The position numbers and the translations under genes are program-made. A stretch of DNA of 64,000 nt, from assembly GCA_002633005.1 (NCBI GenBank), contig NMRA01000272.1, positions 501,817-565,816 of the forward strand. Reading direction: 5' to 3'. This DNA comes from Phoronis australis. Taxonomy: Eukaryota > Phoronida > Phoronidae. How positions within the stretch are numbered: position 1 is the stretch's first letter; every line of letters begins with the position of its first letter. Below the pieces are notes generated by a model that worked only from the letters and a program-made list of their open reading frames with translations, did no database searches and was not told the origin of the DNA. Below, piece by piece: positions 11,216 through 23,700 of this stretch.

Positions 11216-11510
11216 GCCAACACCGGTAAATAATTTAGTTTACTCAAAGAAGAGCGGTGTAGCTTTTAATGACACTACTTTTGTGTAAGATTTTATTTAG
11301 TCATTTTTACCCACATCGGCGCAAAGCTGTAGATGTTGTATACAGCTTTGCTAGAACTGATCTTACTGATCGGGAATTTTGCCGCTAGTCCTTGTATGTA
11401 TTCGATGCAGGGCATATGACGGGATCGGCGGGGAAGTTGCACAGATGACAAGGCCGCTTCATTGCTGCATCCGTACGCATCGTAGCATTTTAGCTGAGAA
11501 ACCCGATAGA

Positions 11511-11660
11511 GAATCCTGCACGAGTCTCAGGTTGATATGACTTGGGCAAAACCTCAGTCTTGGAAATTTCGTCAAAATTCCTCGGCAAGCCTTGGGATTT
11601 TGACAAAATTTCCGAGAGATTTTGCCCATGTCATTAACCTGACACAAGTGTCGGATTTGT
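11511..11660. repeat. Long hairpin / foldback element
   Basis: Arms of about 55-70 bases, 11525-11584 and 11590-11645 (extending weaker to 11511 and 11660), are reverse complements with few mismatches around a loop near CAAGCC. Example pair: TTGGGCAAAA against TTTTGCCCA, and TCAGGTT against AACCTGA at the outer part. Non-coding; the open frames on both strands are a by-product of the palindrome. Confidence 0.8.
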
Positions 11661-12990
11661 TCTCACATGAACCGTACAAACAATATTTTTTGCCGAAAAA
11701 CTCGACGTGTCTAAAACTTTCAAAACTACATGACGATACTTCTGTAAAAACACGCTTGCGCAACGTAAAGTAAACTCAATTACTTTTTGTTAATAGTTTT
11801 ATTTTAAACTTAATTGTAAATTGCATTCATATTTCGTAACAAATATTCAAGTTAGAATGTAAAAAAAAATGGTTTTTGAAGTTGTAATATTAATTAAACT
11901 TAACAAATGTTTATAAAAAAAACAGTCAGCAGGGCTTACCCGCGCGTGACTAATGAATTGACCTTGAGACAGCACAGCTAGACAGTCTCACCGCGTTTCT
12001 TGAGTTGGGCTTCGTCTCCGTTTGAATGAACAAGGATATAGAATTCGCCGCCAAAGATGGGTTCGTTTAAGAAGTTGTTTGCATGTCCTAACGACTGGGA
12101 GTACGTACATTTGCAACAACCGATATGTCAATCAGAACTTTGTCACCTTCTCGGAATTCCGGGATTGTTTGGTTCGAGCGCGTTTGGTTGTTTTATTGTT
12201 TTGCAGACAATAAAATGTAAGGCGTATGTATTTCTACTTTGCACTACTTTGTGATTCGCCCAATGTAATGTCGAAACAATTACGTACTCGGTGTTATTAA
12301 CATGTCGTGTCCTAACACATTTCAGGTCATGTGAGAAATAGCTAGCCTACGTCAAAGAAATGTCACTCGGCTGTAACGCAGTGAGGCTAGGAGAAATTTC
12401 GTGGGCACGATGATGTCATATGTACCACTTTACTCTTATTGGTTGAGAATTTCTCTGGGGGCGCACGAAGGGGTAACGAATTATGGGTGGTGTAATTTAC
12501 GTCGCAATAAATTACTTTCTGTGGTATGAAAGTAACAGAAGCAATATTTTATAAAATAATTGTATTTCTGGTGTCAAGAAGGTGTTTTGGACGCTGGAGG
12601 CTATCTTTAAGATCAAATGCAATTGTAAAAAATCTTCATGAAGTAAAGGACGGTGTGACTTTGCTCAGTAATGGCTTATGGTTTCACGGGCCCCTAAGGT
12701 AGAAAATTATGAGTGCTCTAGTCATTACACTGAATCCCTCTTTCACAATTGTTAACTGCCCCTCGGTCGTCACAACTTTCGAGGGTTCCCAGTTGCGACG
12801 AGACGAGACACCATCCCCGTCATCACTCCTCCTTGTTCATACATTTTTTCAGCTTCCCCCGCAGCTTACACGGATTGACGGGCAACTCTGACGGGCTATC
12901 TTGCGATTCGGCATATTAGCATCGGTTGAAGGCTTTCATTCGCATATTAGCAGCTACTCAGGGATTCTTCACACTTAGAACACTATAGGG
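11661..12990. other. Intergenic, no gene seen
   Basis: Short open frames at 12022-12254 and 12709-12891 carry no domain. AT-rich up to about 11930, then mixed. Nothing else supportable. Confidence 0.5.
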
Positions 12991-13050
12991 GCGCCACTTA
13001 CACGGAATGGCGGACTTCTCTGAGTCGGGCTGGTAGTATGCGATTGGCGA
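12991..13050 (+). repeat. Short repeat shared with 14024-14090
   Basis: GCGCCACTTAC..GGAATG and further partial matches occur here and at 14024, just upstream of the THAP exon; a weaker GCGCCACTCAC copy is at about 24091. Function unknown, possibly a transposon end. Confidence 0.4.
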
Positions 13051-13764
13051 AAAGGCCACGCTTCTTTTCCCTACTACACCCGGAAGAGCTGGGTTCTGTG
13101 CGCGCGCAGGGAGGTCAAGTAGGTGACCTCTGCTCGTGTCAGTCAGAGTAGGTGACCTCTAACCGCGTAATCTTTGTTTACTTCCGCAAGTTGAGCAGTT
13201 CGTTTCACATTATTAGATCGTTTTGCAACCTAACTCAGGTGCGTTATCTGATGTATTTTCTGAAAATGTCAACATCACACAATATTTTATTATGTACATT
13301 AGACCTAATATTTGATTACACTTTCATTCTTTTATTTATTTATTTGTACCGATATAATTTTAGGCCTATATACGTAAAATGGGGGTAGTCTGGCCCGTCA
13401 TGTTGTTTTCCATGGACATACAGACAACACTTAAACGATCAATGATGAATATGAAACTGACATGGGAAGACTGATGAAACAAAATGAATAATAAACAAAT
13501 TATAAATAGATGATACTAAAATTATGAGAGAATTAACATGAATAAATAATGTCTTCATAAATGATTAAAAGTAGTTAATAAAAGTACATGAAATCATGTA
13601 TATCATCATGTATATAGATAAAAAATAGGTTGGTCTGAGGATATTTAAGGCACATTTGGTACACAGAACACTTCTGATTAAATGATTTTTTACCAGTTTC
13701 ATTTCGGGTTTTTGAGCAAATTGAAATTGGATGGCTGTTAGACCCTATGTCATCGTGTATTATC
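13051..13764. other. AT-rich intergenic sequence
   Basis: Low-complexity TTTAT and AATGAATAA-type sequence around 13320-13600. No gene seen. Confidence 0.45.
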
Positions 13765-13955
13765 ATTATTCCCATCTCCATATTGAGGTTTTCAATATTA
13801 ATATATCTCACACCAACTCCCAGAATAATGCGTGCAGCCATATTTTTAATAGCCTGACAGTTTTCATATCCATGTAAGATGCAGCGCCCCACACCGGGAG
13901 GCAGTAATCCAGGTGAGCTTGAATGACGATTGTGTTGAAAAGGGTTTTCAGTGTC
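13765..13955 (-). pseudogene. Non-LTR reverse transcriptase relic (post-palm region)
   Basis: Minus-strand translation gives a FNTIVIQAHLDYCLPVWG-like segment (13951-13877), the usual HxDYCxxVWG motif after the RT palm, then after a frame shift NMAARIILGV (about 13845-13768), the usual RAARxI motif. Two frames, so it is broken. CR1/Jockey-like by motif. Confidence 0.65.
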
Positions 13956-14022
13956 AAAATAATACACCCACATAATTTGAACATTGAGGGTTGTGCATGT
14001 CCGCAGAGGCAGATCTATACAG

Positions 14023-14023
14023 N
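14023..14023. other. Single N joining unrelated sequences
   Basis: The base follows AGGCAGATCTATACAG, which resembles the end of the G-rich transposon family, and precedes GCGCCACTTAC. Likely an assembly join of uncertain size. Confidence 0.4.
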
Positions 14024-14142
14024 GCGCCACTTACTTGGAATGACTGGCTATATTCTGCGCTACTCGGCTTGCGATAGAGCTATAGCACACGATCTGCCAT
14101 AATTCTCAAGACGATGCAACACATACATACACAACCCTCTCT

Positions 14143-14156
14143 CCAAGATGGCGGCT
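14143..14156 (+). promoter_or_regulatory. YY1-type motif overlapping start codon
   Basis: CCAAGATGGCGGCT matches the YY1 core AAGATGGCGGC, with the ATG of the downstream frame at 14148. This arrangement is common just downstream of animal transcription starts. Inference from the motif alone. Confidence 0.45.
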
Positions 14157-14447
14157 GAGTCCAGTGATCTTGGCGCTAAGCAGCGTAAACAAAGTACTCA
14201 CCACGAACACTGTTGCGTGCCGAAGTGTGTGAATGATAAGCGAAAGCAACCAGAATTGTATTTTCTCTTCTTCCCAACTTACGGGACGCTAAAGAAGGTA
14301 TACATTCACGAAATACGACGGGATCCTGGACCTCGTTACAAGATTTTTCGCCGACTTGATTGTTTGCAATCGAGCGATTTTGAGATTCGGGTCGAGATAT
14401 TACCATCGTCGATTTACCGGGATTCATTTGCGTGTTCCATTCGTTAG
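14148..14447 (+). CDS. THAP zinc-finger N-terminal exon or fragment
   Basis: The 99-codon frame begins MAAESSD and contains HCCVPKCVNDKR followed by a FFPTYGTLKK segment and IHEIRRDPGP. That is the first half of a THAP DNA-binding domain (C2CH): the first two Cys ligands, then the basic helix. The expected second half (CxxH and the AVPTIF box) is not in the frame; CLQSSDF follows instead. Either an intron starts near GGACCTC|GTTACA or this is a relic. THAP domains come from P-element-type transposases and also occur in host regulators. No downstream exon was found. Confidence 0.55.
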   Translation: MAAESSDLGAKQRKQSTHHEHCCVPKCVNDKRKQPELYFLFFPTYGTLKKVYIHEIRRDPGPRYKIFRRLDCLQSSDFEIRVEILPSSIYRDSFACSIR

Positions 14448-15210
14448 ATTACTTTTGTTATGTCGGGAAAACACTCGCTTGGGCGCTTGTTCTGTTCTGT
14501 GCTTGAGCATTTAGTCCTGGTCAGTTAAGCCGCGGTTTCTCTTCTGAACACTGCTACTAGTACTGACTCAGTTATGGAAGCACCGGGTGCGGTATTCTTA
14601 GTAACGATTTTCTATGAATGCTTGAGTACAAATCATTTCAGCTATCAATTAAATTAATCAATCAATCAATTAATGTGTATTAATAATCTCTATGTCCTCA
14701 TAAAATACACGTATTTTTAGATTTCATTATCAACCTTTGTCTGCAGTTCACATTTCACTTCTGGTGACTTCAAGTTCTCACTTGCTGGTAGAAAACTGCT
14801 AAAAGAGTGCTTTCCCTGTCTATGTTTAGAAACAGTTGATGTAAAATCTCGAAATATGTTAAATTAATAACGCAACCAATTTCCCAAACACGGTTTTGCA
14901 ACGTTTAGACTGGTCGCAGTACTCGTGTTTTTCAAATTTTACTATCAAGTCTCGCAACGTGCGAACTTTCTTCCGCTTTTATTCAAGTGATGAAAAGAAC
15001 TTGTAACCTCGTCTAAACGCAGTTTGCGAAACATTCTTTGTCTTCGTCCAATATTTCTCTACCTGCTTAAACGTCATTTTTGGTCGTGTCTTTCAACGAC
15101 TTTGACCAAACTTTTACCATTGTTTACTTGAACAGATTAAGCAGACGTGTATGTAACCTCGTTTTGAAATCTGGTAGTCGGAAGTGTGCATGTTAATGAT
15201 ATATATATAC
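14448..15210. other. No gene seen
   Basis: AT-rich; a (TCAA)n-like patch at 14655-14675 and an (AT)n patch at 15198-15210. No second THAP exon recognised. Confidence 0.4.
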
Positions 15211-15553
15211 AGATTATTACATGGCGAAGTCGTTATCCCCCGTTATCTAGAGCCCGAGTGGATTTTGGAGAATTATCGCCCGAGGGGCGTACTGAACGAG
15301 AAACATTGCAATGAATCGATCTACCTTTCTCGACTTGCCTCGGCTTTGTAACTACTTTCTATGTCAGAGGCCCGGGGTCGGAGGTCGTGACCTTTTAAGA
15401 AAAGCCGAGCTATTTTTGTCAAATAATGCTTATACTCAAAACCAATTGTGAGATAACTTTATGGGTTATTACACGGTTGTATCTGCCATTCGAGGCTAAT
15501 ATTGTGGTATAAATATAGATCATTACATGGCGAAGTCGTTATCTAGAGCCCGA
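15211..15553 (+). repeat. Pair of 40-bp direct repeats
   Basis: AGATTATTACATGGCGAAG at 15211 and AGATCATTACATGGCGAAG at 15516 both continue CGTTATC...TAGAGCCCGA; the first copy has a 10-base internal repeat (GTTATCCCCC). Spacing about 305 bases. Possibly ends or subrepeats of a mobile element. Confidence 0.6.
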
Positions 15554-15614
15554 AACCCCTCGGGTGTTATTGTCTAAGGGCAACTGGCTCCCTGCTGGCG
15601 TGACCCCCCAAAGA

Positions 15615-16022
15615 TTAGCGACGCCGACCTGCCGTTTGTAGGGCTGTCGCGAACGTTTGCAAGTGCTGATAATTGTGATCGCCTCTCCTTGCTGACTTCC
15701 TAGATCCTCCAGCATCGACTACACCTTTAGCTATTTCTCTAAAATAACATTTTATGTAAAACCAATCGTCATGCTTACATCCAGCTGGTGCAGAGCCGAT
15801 GAAGATGAGAATGGCAATAGTCTTGATGTTGCGTGTGTTGCGTAAGTAATTAATTAACCTATCGCAAGCACCGCCCCCTTGCGAAAAGTCACGCGACACC
15901 CGACAAACAAACAAGATGTCGGAGGCAAATACATGTACTACACAGTCGCCAAACGACGTTCCTAGTTGAAATCGATAAGTGATTTTTGCACTGTCCGAAA
16001 ACGCTTCGACAAAGACAGTCAA
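15615..16022 (-). other. 135-codon open frame, unrecognised
   Basis: Open from ATG at 16022 to the stop at 15615. Contains a hydrophobic TIAILIFIGSAPAG stretch and a basic GGSRKSARRGDH segment. No domain recognised, and this length can arise by chance in 64 kb. Reported only as the longest frame between the two genes. Confidence 0.2.
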
Positions 16023-17637
16023 AATCCTGGCGACAGGTCAATTGGCGACCTTCCACGAGACTTAATGGAAAAACATCTCCGTGACGCGCAAGCATTCTCG
16101 TGTAATTCATTGCTCTGGTTTAGTTTCTAGGAACTTTTTGTTCACCTTGTCAATAGTCCGGCTTTCGTATTGAGCGGTCCAAGTATTATTGGGAGAATGT
16201 TGTAGCAACACGCTACTTTAGTATTGAACCATACTTTTGTTATAAGACGACGAAGTACGGACTTCGCGATAGGCAAACACGATATCAAGAATGCATTCGA
16301 CAATAATGTGAAAAAATTCTAAAACACTGAATTCCGTTGTACAGTAAGTCGTTCTGAACCTAATATTTAGCGCTGTTACCTCGATACGACTATTTAAAGT
16401 TGCCCTTACATGGATAATGTATGATTTAATTTATTTGTATGTGACTTGATAAAATAATTTTGAAGCACCCAACTTAATCTATTCGTTGATTTTTAGAGAA
16501 CACTATACGAACTTTCCTTTGACAGTCTTCGTATTTATACATTTACAGTAAAAATATTTGGTTACTTGTGCATTTATAAACTGACCGAGAAAAGTAACCT
16601 GACTTCATCGAAAAAGTAATGCACCGATAATGTAATGGAACTCCATTCGTGGTACAGGAATTGCAAGTGAAATTCTGTGAGATATTACTGGACGCCATAC
16701 AACTAAAACATTGATAAAAAAAATTAAACGCACAAAACGAAAATGGTGTATTGATGAGCCAGATGAGTTAGCTCAGTCCAATAACAAGAACGGAGAAGAT
16801 TTCCACGTCAAAGTAAAATATTTATTGAAGTCATGATAACTTTAGTCATTAACTTTGTAAATACAATGTACAAGGTGCAAAAATTTTGAGAAGCGGTGCC
16901 AGGCGAAGCAGATCTGCAAAATATCCACGAAATATACTAGCAAACAAACAAGTGTTTAAATAAAAAACTTTGCAAATGGGATTGATGCAAAACAGAATGA
17001 AAACAAGAAAGGAGAACGTCTTCACGTCAAAGAATAGTGCAAGTGGTCTGATACACGTTGCATCAGACATGTGCAGGCCGCTCATTCGGGCACATTGCAC
17101 CAAACACATATGGACATGCGCACAAATTAAGACTGAGATGAGGAGCTAGAGACCTGACGCAAGGGTCTAGAAGTGTGGTACACTGGGATTTGAGCCTAGC
17201 CTTTGTTCAGGAGGCAAACACAAAGCCAACTATTTCACACTGCATCCTTACCAAATAATGGAGTAGCTAATAAAATATTCTTTGCAAGTGACACAGCAGA
17301 ATATTGTCAACAAATTATTGTCTTTAAAATAAAACCATAAATTACTGCGATATCATGTTGTAATGCTCGTTTCAAGTTTGATTTCGTAAATGTTGATATC
17401 GCAAAGTTAATTGCAACTATCCATGAGAAAAATAAAGATTTTACATAGTTGCTTTATGGATCAAGAAATTGGATATTTCTAGTTTCAATTTCAATGTTTT
17501 AGTATTTGGCATTTCTTTCATCGGCGCTTTTAAAGAAAGATTTAAAACACGGCATTAAAATACAAGTACTTTCATGCTACAGGTTAAGAAAACTGTAGTT
17601 TCACAACTTCATTGAAGATTCTTCTGAGTCGTTGTGT
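16023..17637 (-). other. 3' flank of the CTHRC1-type gene
   Basis: No coding feature recognised. A minus-strand AATAAA (complement of TTTATT at 16821-16826) about 810 bases after the stop could be the poly(A) signal; nothing closer was seen. Confidence 0.35.
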
Positions 17638-17774
17638 TTAGTCTGTACTTAGATGAACTTCTGATATTTCAAAATTACTGGAACTTAACCAGCCCGTGTA
17701 GCAGTCGCCAGGGCCCTCCACTTTGAATGCCACCGTCGTGCTTCCTCGATGCGGCAGCTCACACATCCCTTCAA
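17638..17774 (-). CDS. CTHRC1 unit 3, exon c, with stop
   Basis: Acceptor TTTTGCAG, then TT completes a Val codon; encodes EGMCELPHRG, then DCYTGWLSSSNFEISEV, and ends at TAA (17638-17640). It corresponds to the EGLC...C...GW...I.EE end of vertebrate CTHRC1. Shorter than exons c of units 1 and 2. Confidence 0.85.
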
Positions 17775-20700
17775 CTGCAAAATATGGTCTTACATAATAC
17801 CAATTGAGAGTATCTTGAACTCATAAAGATAACATTAAAATCAGGACCCTATTTTTGAAGAACAAAACTTACGTGTAGGAACTAGGCCCCCGAACAGCCA
17901 ACATAGCCACACAATTTGCACAATATTCCATCTTTTTCTGAGAAATAGAATGCGCGCAAGGTGCAAGTAAGTACCCCAGTGTGGTCATCCTGAGTTCGAG
18001 TATCTTCATTTTATCAGAATCTTCGCTCTTCAAAAAGTATTTTTCTTTTCCAGAAGACAATCAAGCATTACATCAAATCAGGGGACTGTGTCTCGAACAG
18101 CCTATTGTCTTAGGGCTAAAAATCAATGTATGGATGGCTCAGTCTGATTCAAGTCAAAAAGTCAGAAAATCTGCCAAAACTTCAAAAGACAGAAACCCAT
18201 AACCTGCTCGGGAGCAGCTAAACAAGTCAACTTTGGGGTACAGAATCTTCGAGAAACACTCCCCAGTTTTGCCCCTACTTACCTACGGCCGGTTGATGGA
18301 GATCGTGATCATGTGACTGGTAAATAATTGCGCGTATTGGTCCAGGAGTCGAGCACTCAGTATTGTTGAACGTGAAATACCAGAAGCAGTGGGTGCCAGT
18401 GGCGTCGGGTCGACGGTATACACGTAGAGTACTCATCCAGCGTACCTTGAGGGCGCTGCGGCTTGACAGCTTGTTGTAGGTTACTTCCTGTAAACATACA
18501 GCAGTGTAATAGACTATAGGTTCCCATGCTGAGACTGTCGAAAAGAATATCCCGTGACACGTGATCTGTCGTAAAAAGTAGGGTTTCGTAAGTAAGAAAC
18601 GAAGGCTAGACCTCTTAACATGGGTGCAGAGTTGTTAACTTTAAGTGTCGCACGGTAAGAGCAGAACATACATGTATGCACGGTCACATTCCGCATATAC
18701 TGAGCTGATGTTAGTTTACAGGAAACTGCGTAGACGCAAAACTTGATGTGACTATTCCAGTAATACCCTGTCTTCGTATTTTACAAGTAACATAGGAGAA
18801 TTGGGAAGAACGACTATGAAGGCAATTAGATTATTGAAAACGATAAAGTATTAATTAATGCTTTTGACATGCTCGGAAAATAGGTATGTTAAAGTGTGCT
18901 ATTATTATCAATACGAGATGTCTGAATTAAGAAATAATATAAGGACTGTTGGGCATTTCAGATTATAAATATTTTACTTTCGTGTGATTTTGGAATTGTC
19001 AGCAGTTGGAGATGAGACTGTATTTTTAACATTCTTAAATGACATTAAACATCAGATGTGGCACGAAAGTGTATCATTATTAAGCAATACATTTATATAG
19101 ATTATTCGAAGCTACGATGATATTATAGCATTATGTTTTAAACCCAAAATGTGCTATGATACGGTTAAAATGTAACAACTGTTACATTTTATGTCATTGT
19201 TACATTTTACGTTGCTAGGCCTCTCCTGAAATGTTACAAGTTGTTACATTTTATGTAATTGCTATGTCGAATGCACATGCGAGAAATGTACCATTGTTAC
19301 ATTTTACGAAAGGAACGTCATATTTCATGTTTTTGCATGATATTGGTCACACGGAAGAAAACCGTTGACACACTTAACGCCTTCTTTCTTGGATTGTGCG
19401 AATGAAATTCTATCAAATGTGCCAGGTCGAATTTATAGATGTGTCCCTATGTGCTTTACATGGTTTTTAACATGATTAGTTTCATGCTATAGTCAAAATG
19501 CACAATGTAGTTTCAACTGCACACGAAAGGAGTTTCCAGGATCAGGTAACAAGTTTTTTTATTGTTGAAGCGTTCTTGCAAACTTTTGTTGACGCTCAAA
19601 GGTCATAAATCAGTTGTGTATCCGGCATTACAGTAAAAACACTTCCCTTAGTAAGCACAAAAATGAGATCGTACTTGGCTAATATTTATCGTATTTGTTT
19701 GGGAACTAACGACCATAACAAAGTTTTTCATGGAGAGTTCAATTTCGGAAGTCAGTTTGATAGAAAAAACACCAGTTTTAGTCCATGATAGTTTGGTTTA
19801 TTTCGGTCAGTGTTTTATTGCCTTGGAGTCATCGCTAATGTAGTAATTGTCTGAGTTATATAAAGCTTCAAAAGTTATCTGCTGGATAAATTTGATTGTT
19901 GCATGACGTCTGGTGCATTGTTCAACAATAACAACGTGACGCGTGATAATGCGACGTCATTGTTGCTATTCAGCGTATAATTTTATGCATTTGGGTCCTG
20001 CTCCACACAAAAGGAGTAAAACCAATGTTTCTGTTGCGGACAGGTTCTGTCTATAACCTTAGTTACGAATGACAATTTCTTAAAGACATTTTGGTGGAAG
20101 GAAGTAAAAGCACGCATTTATTTGCCGGCAGGTTGACAAATTTTGCCAAAACAACAGCAAAATATCGCCTTTGAGAAGGGCGAGCCAATAGTGGCGGCAC
20201 AGTAACGTGTTTTATACATCTTAAAAGCTGAAAGAAATATAATTGTCCCTATGATGTCAAACCTGTCTGAAATAGTAGTGGTAACGACAGGTCAAACCGT
20301 GACGTGTATACATAAAAATGGGATGCCTATCTGGGTAAATAGAAAATATTTTGCACTTTGAAAGGACATAATTATTTTGCTCAAACCTGGACAGGTCTAG
20401 GTCGATACAGGTACTTTAAAGGGGCAATAGTCCAAAAAGCTGTTGTCGGCCTTTCGGGCTATAAAAACATGCACTTTCTCTTTCTATTGTCTTTTAAGGT
20501 AAAATATGAATTAAAATTACTATTTGATCAATGTTCATTAGTTCGAAGTACATGTAAATAAAGACAAAGTTTGGACATTCTAGTATTAATGGACGTGAAG
20601 TCACGTGTCTCACGAGGAGCCATTTTTGTGTTGTAGCTCGCACATAAACGAATTTGGCATATTTACCCTTTTGATACATTGCATAAAATGCTCATATTAA

Positions 20701-23700
20701 ACTTCGACGTTGGCGGTTTTTGTTCCATACAATACACTTTCAATGAAACCTTGTTCAAATCACTCTATTAAATCACTGTGTTTTTTAAGAATATTAAACC
20801 CGTTCCACATAAAATTACTGCGCGTTTTGCATGTCCATTACCAGATATTCTAATGACCCAGTGACCGCAGCCGACTAATCGTTAGTTCTCGAAAAATGTC
20901 TGCCTCCAGAGTTCATCGTGGAACAATCCATGGTTCTTTGACAAGGAATGTTTTAGACCAGAGACAAAAATGATTACACAGCGGGTATCCTCACGTTTAG
21001 ATGAAAGTCGCGAGTAAAATAGTGCGGTATGATGGATACCTTTATATTTACAAACAATACAGTGCATGCCGATAGGTCAGAAATAATCAATTTTTGAAGT
21101 AAATGAATGTCTAAACAAGATTTTAAATCTCAACCTCCTCGTTTCCAAGAAGTAGGCCTACACTGCATCCATAGCTGTCAAGACGTTCCTCATAATATCG
21201 TTAAGGCAGAACCCCTTTACAATCCTTTGGAACAGCACTGGCTGTCCACTATAGAAAGACCGATGAAAACAATGAATCATAAATGAGATGATTTTAAAAT
21301 TTTTGAGGGCCATGATGTATTAGCACTTTGCTAAACATGTATTGTGTCCTCATTAAATAAATTTTAAAATATTCATAATATTCATAATAACGATAACGAA
21401 AACGATAACGAGTAACAGTAGTGATAGTAGTAATAGCAGTAATAGTAGTAATAGTTATAAGAGTAGTATTAGTAATGTAGTACTAATAAAAAATTATGAT
21501 AGGTAGCCAAATTCATGTCGTGTCAGCAAGGAAAGCATTCTATAGAATAGGTATACGAAAAGTTCCGCTCAAAAGGGTGTTCTTTTACAGAAAAAATACT
21601 CTCCAAAATGGTGCCATTTTCGACAAAATGATATCTAAAAGGTGCCGTTCTTGAATTTCTGGAACAAAAGTGTGCGAAAATGTGAATTTTTACGCAAATT
21701 AGTCTCTAAATGGGTCACTTTTTTGTCCGATCCCACTCTCTAAACGGGTACGTATTCAAATTTTGCAGGCGGCACCACTCGTACAAAAATACTTCAGTAC
21801 CCCTGGTAATGTCAGATACCACTTGTTCGTGATTTTGGTAATTTTCCTTGCAATATGACGTGGGTTTCGTAAAATGTAACAATAGTACATTTCTCTCATG
21901 TGTGTTCGACGTGAATTGTAACAACTACGTAAAATGTAACAATGACGTAAAATGTATCTGTTGTTACATTTTACGAAAATTTTACATTTGACGGCGTATC
22001 AGTGCTTTTCGCAAAAAACGTTTGGGCGATGTCGATGTATCAATGACTTGTTGATGGTTGAGATGGGACGGTACCTTAGGATTTCCAGAGAGGCGCCCTT
22101 TATGTTACGAGATGAGATTTTGAGAGTGATTGCCATTTCTTGTTACTATGCCCTTTGTATGTGCACCTTCGACCAAAATTTGTCATTCCAATTGCTGCAA
22201 TGGATGTACCACGTGTTTCCGGTCGAAAGGTATTAATGCCATAACGGATGTAGCCAAGTTCCTAGTCCATACAGGGAAACAGAGACGTACTGTATTAGAT
22301 GATGAATTGTATCTTTTTTCTCGTCTTTGCATTTTGCGTGAAACAACTTACGCGTATGCGTGTTTATAAGAGTTCTACAGTGCTGTGTTGAATAATAGAA
22401 TTTTGGGTTTCTGTGAACAGAACAATATTTTAGTTGACGAGCAAAATGGTTTTCGAAGCCTGTATTGATCACTTATATGTCTTGTCATCAATTATTCAAA
22501 CAGGAAAGTCGTCTAACCTTTCTACATTTGTGACATTTGTGGACATAGAAAAAGCTTTTACTAGACAAACCATGAACTTCTGTTTTATAGATTACGCAAA
22601 ATAATATTAATCGTAGAATGTATGATGCAATTCGTAGGATTTACAGAAGTCCGTTGAACTGTATACGATTAAATGGCACTCTGTATAGTGGTTGGTTCAC
22701 TCTTGAAAATGGTGTCCGTCAGGGGGACATTTTATCACCGACACTCTAACTTTGCATTACATGTATATGTAAATGACTTAGCTCTGGATATTAAAAAAAA
22801 ATGGGTAAACGTGTCCAATGTGGCTCGAACAATATCTCAGTGCTTCTTCATGCCGACGATATGCACTTTTGTCTGAGAATGAAAATGACATGCAAGATAT
22901 GTTGAAGGTTTTAAACAACTGGTGTAAAAAGTGGAGAATGGTTGTAAACATGGCAAAAACTAATGTTGTCCATTTTCGAGCTAAGTCTATGCCTAGAAGC
23001 AATTTTGAATTTGTTTTGAACAGTGTCGCCAGTTATAAATCCTCATACAAATATTTAGGCTGTATTCTGAATCAGCACCTTGACTTCAAAGAAAATTTGA
23101 ATTCGTTATCTGAAGCTTCTGGTAGAGCGTTAGGGAAGATATGCTCAACATTCCGTGATAACAAGAATCTAGGATTCGAAACTTTTAAAACATTATTTAA
23201 TTGGTGTGTGGCACCAATATTAGATTACGGGTCATCTGTCTGGGGTTACAAACATTTTGGTAATGATGAAAATATTCCAATCAGAGCTATGCGTTTTTAT
23301 TTAGGGGTCAAAAAATTTACAGCCACTCATGCTGTTAGTTGCGATATGGGGTGGGACTCCACCGGAAATAGATTTAAATTGAATATTCTGCGTTTTTGGA
23401 ACAAGCTAGTAACCGCAGGTGGTGATAGGATACTGAAGAAGGTATTTCTATGGGACTGCTCTGTTGGTAGAAAGGGTTGGATACACGGAATCAAAAATTT
23501 GTTTGACATAACTGGCATGCAATCCTGTTTTCAAAATTTGACTACTTGTAACATAGTAGACGCTAGAAACTAACTACCGGTATTTGAATACGCGAAACAT
23601 CTTTGGGCTGAGTCTGATGTAACGAAACCCAAGTTAAGAACCTACTTTTTATTTAAACAGGAATTTTTAACTGAACCTTATGTAAAGATTAATTTATCTC

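Larger units (their letters stand above)
9160..11345. repeat. Interspersed repeat, copy 1, interrupted by two insertions
   Basis: Segments 9160-9685, 9968-10110 and 11216-11345 align in order with the uninterrupted copy at 38265-39095 (for example GAGCTCCGTTA, GTTCTAAAATTCGGTTT, AATTTGTTATAACA, AGGTGACGTAATCGC, CACCGGTAAATA). A terminal motif around TTTAGTATA...AGCTTTG.GCCAAGG appears at the start here (about 9231-9272), in the direct sense at the end of copy 2 (39055-39095), and weakly at 11335. This suggests direct terminal repeats. No coding frame of its own. Confidence 0.7.

Noticed and set aside
18357-18560. 67-codon minus frame starting MSRDILF
   Set aside because: Wrong frame over CTHRC1 unit 3 exon b; the homologous frame is the spliced one.
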